From Amycolatopsis decaplanina DSM 44594 (GTDB lineage Bacteria > Actinomycetota > Actinomycetes > Mycobacteriales > Pseudonocardiaceae), in contig NZ_AOHO01000078.1 in assembly GCF_000342005.1 (NCBI RefSeq), positions 1 through 64,000 of the forward strand: a stretch of DNA of 64,000 bases. The letters are read 5' to 3'. The position numbers and the translations under genes are program-made. Shown here in pieces: positions 62,512-64,000 of the stretch (its first letter is position 1; each line of letters begins with the position of its first letter). Below the pieces are notes generated by a model. That model had not been told where the DNA came from. It ran no database searches and was given only the letters and a program-made list of their open reading frames with translations.

Positions 62512-63426
62512 TTACCAGCCGCGCTCGGACAGGCGGTGGGGCTCGGGCACGTCGTCGACGTTGATGCCGACCATCGCCTCACCGAGGCCGCGCGAAACCT
62601 TCGCGATGACGTCCGGGTCGTCGTGGAACGTGGTGGCCTTGACGATCGCCTCGGCGCGCTGCGCCGGGTTGCCGGACTTGAAGATGCCGGAGCCGACGAA
62701 CACGCCTTCGGCGCCGAGCTGCATCATCATCGCGGCGTCGGCCGGCGTCGCGATGCCGCCCGCGGTGAACAGCACGACGGGGAGCTTGCCCTTCTCCGCG
62801 ACCTCCTTGACGAGGTCGTACGGGGCCTGGAGTTCCTTCGCCGCAACGTAAAGCTCGTCCTCGGGCAGCGAGGAAAGGCGGCGCAGCTCCGCGCGGATCT
62901 TGCGCATGTGCGTGGTCGCGTTCGAGACGTCGCCGGTGCCGGCCTCGCCCTTGGAACGGATCATCGCCGCGCCCTCGTTGATGCGGCGCAGCGCCTCACC
63001 GAGGTTGGTCGCTCCACAGACGAAGGGCACGGTGAAGGCCCACTTGTCGATGTGGTTCTCGTAGTCGGCCGGGGTCAGCACCTCGGACTCGTCGATGTAG
63101 TCGACGCCGAGCGACTGAAGCAGCTGAGCCTCGACGAAGTGGCCGATGCGGGCCTTCGCCATGACGGGGATCGAAACGGCCTCGATGATGCCGTCGATCA
63201 GGTCCGGGTCACTCATCCGGGCGACGCCGCCCTGCGCGCGAATGTCCGCGGGGACCCGCTCGAGCGCCATCACCGCGACGGCGCCGGCGTCCTCGGCGAT
63301 CTTCGCCTGCTCGGCGGTGACCACGTCCATGATCACACCGCCCTTGAGCATCTCCGCCATCCCGCGCTTGACCCGGGCGGTGCCGGTGAGCGAGGTGGTG
63401 GCCGTGTTCGTGGAGTCGTCAGACAC
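62512..63426 (-). CDS. pdxS: Pyridoxal 5'-phosphate synthase lyase subunit PdxS
   Basis: A 304-residue TIM-barrel enzyme that builds pyridoxal phosphate from ribose 5-phosphate, glyceraldehyde 3-phosphate and ammonia from PdxT. Key segments: MLKGGVIMDVVTAEQAKIAEDAGA, IPVMAKARIGHFVEAQ with the catalytic lysine near residue 90, IRSKGEAGTGDVSNATTHMR with the second lysine near 160, and the phosphate site TAGGIATPADAAMMMQLG. The GTG start follows GGAAAGG. pdxT is 12 kb away at 50150. Confidence 0.97.
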   Translation of the reverse strand: MSDDSTNTATTSLTGTARVKRGMAEMLKGGVIMDVVTAEQAKIAEDAGAVAVMALERVPADIRAQGGVARMSDPDLIDGIIEAVSIPVMAKARIGHFVEAQLLQSLGVDYIDESEVLTPADYENHIDKWAFTVPFVCGATNLGEALRRINEGAAMIRSKGEAGTGDVSNATTHMRKIRAELRRLSSLPEDELYVAAKELQAPYDLVKEVAEKGKLPVVLFTAGGIATPADAAMMMQLGAEGVFVGSGIFKSGNPAQRAEAIVKATTFHDDPDVIAKVSRGLGEAMVGINVDDVPEPHRLSERGW

Positions 63427-63544
63427 TGCTGGACCTTTCCGAAAGCGCACGAGGTGAGGTGACGCCTCCGAGAGTAGGCCGCTTTTGGACCCCTGAAGCA
63501 GGCCAGTTCGCGGCGATTTCGGCAGTCCACTGGGTGATCTAGCC

Positions 63545-63608
63545 CGCAATTCGGCACCTGTTTGCGGTAGTTCGGCGCCGAACTACCGCAAACAGGTGCC
63601 GAATTGCG
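63545..63608. repeat. 64-bp perfect palindrome without a loop
   Basis: Arms of 32 bases meet at GGCGCC; the arm begins CGCAATTCGGCACCTGTTTG and continues CGGTAGTTCGGC. It lies about 120 bases upstream of pdxS and directly abuts a flavin-oxidase remnant. It is unlike the other palindromes in the window. Confidence 0.8.
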
Positions 63609-63912
63609 AGTACTCGCGCGAGCGCGTTCAGCCGGGACAGGTCGATGACGAGCCCCTTGTCCACTATGGAATCGGCGTAACCGTCGTCCTCGCGCATACC
63701 GCGACACCGGCGGGCAGCCGATGGTCGTAGAGACTGAAGAAGCCGAGCCTCACTTAGTAGTAGCCGGGGTCGCCGGGCCGGAACAGCTCACCCGCCAACC
63801 GGGCGCGCGACCGTTCCCACGGACCACCGGCCTCGGGGATCGCCGCGGGCACCGCCGCCATCACCGGGACCGCCCCTGCCAGCCGTAACACCGTTCGCCT
63901 GCCGAGCTCCAT
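63609..63912 (-). pseudogene. Berberine-bridge-type FAD oxidase remnant
   Basis: From an ATG at 63912 the minus strand gives a twin-arginine-type leader (ELGRRTVLRLAGAVPVMAAV) and then WERSRARLAGELFRPGDPGYY with an immediate stop at 63754. Beyond the stop VRLGFFSLYDHRLPAGVAVCAR continues the family pattern, and after a frame change come GYADSIVDKGLVIDLSRLNA, the end of the FAD-binding segment. The flavin-attachment region is deleted. Reading ends at the 64-bp palindrome. Confidence 0.6.
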
Positions 63913-64000
63913 CGCTCATCCCCCACCGTCGGATTCGGTCGGATTCGCCTCCGGGTGTCCGCCATCGAGCATAACGGCGCGTCGACATTCGAGGGGTCCC

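Overview
The window is high-GC actinomycete chromosome. GTG and occasional TTG starts, four-base gene overlaps, a conservon signalling operon, SARP regulators, DUF5753 and DUF397-type regulator families, and the relA-apt-secFD-yajC-ruvBAC-yebC-pdxT backbone all fit Pseudonocardiaceae, most likely Amycolatopsis. The genus call is inferred from gene content and family resemblance; no rRNA gene is present to confirm it. I found no tRNA or rRNA gene, no CRISPR array, no transposase or integrase, and no polyketide or peptide synthase.

Layout. 0-7 kb: a glyoxylate-to-glycerate operon (hyi-glxR-gcl), hydrolase gene remnants, an acetyltransferase, a LysE exporter and a MetE-like methyltransferase. 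7-11 kb: DinB2-type polymerase, then ahcY behind a SAH riboswitch, then small proteins. 11-17 kb: Ku, a styrene-monooxygenase-like flavoprotein and a complete conservon (sensor ATPase, roadblock, DUF742, GTPase) that appear to form one operon with the flavoprotein. 17-25 kb: a TetR regulator and heterodimeric ABC exporter, a LigD-like protein with a normal phosphoesterase domain but a ligase domain lacking its catalytic lysine, a STAS protein, and CYTH-CHAD and DUF5753 proteins. 25-38 kb: erythromycin-esterase family protein, a large SARP regulator, two divergent DJ-1 family genes, YibE/F, an MBL hydrolase, a cyclophilin, an aminodeoxychorismate lyase-like enzyme and an enoyl-CoA hydratase. 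38-51 kb: the conserved block relA, apt, secF, secD, yajC, ruvB, ruvA, ruvC, yebC, pdxT. 51-62 kb: an accessory stretch separating pdxT from pdxS: AzlCD and its regulator, an APC permease with a TetR regulator and P1 peptidase, a frameshifted SARP regulator, a secreted inhibitor-like protein, a secreted trypsin-like protease and decayed genes. 62-64 kb: pdxS, then a decayed flavin oxidase.

Non-coding structure is unusually rich. A family of near-perfect palindromes built on GTGAGTGGTAAGGACGGTT sits at the 3' ends of genes throughout and probably terminates transcription in both directions. Two copies of a roughly 310-330 bp element with inverted ends and a central 53-bp palindrome look like a non-autonomous mobile element. 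A 69-bp internally inverted repeat occurs twice. Several gene remnants (epoxide hydrolase, alpha/beta hydrolase, LuxR-type ATPase, MenC-like, berberine-bridge-type oxidase) lie directly against such palindromes.

Working together: SecD-SecF-YajC assist protein export, RuvABC resolve Holliday junctions, PdxS and PdxT make pyridoxal phosphate, AhcY recycles S-adenosylhomocysteine under control of its own substrate, and Ku with the LigD-like phosphoesterase belong to the non-homologous end-joining toolkit, although sealing would need a ligase from elsewhere in the genome.
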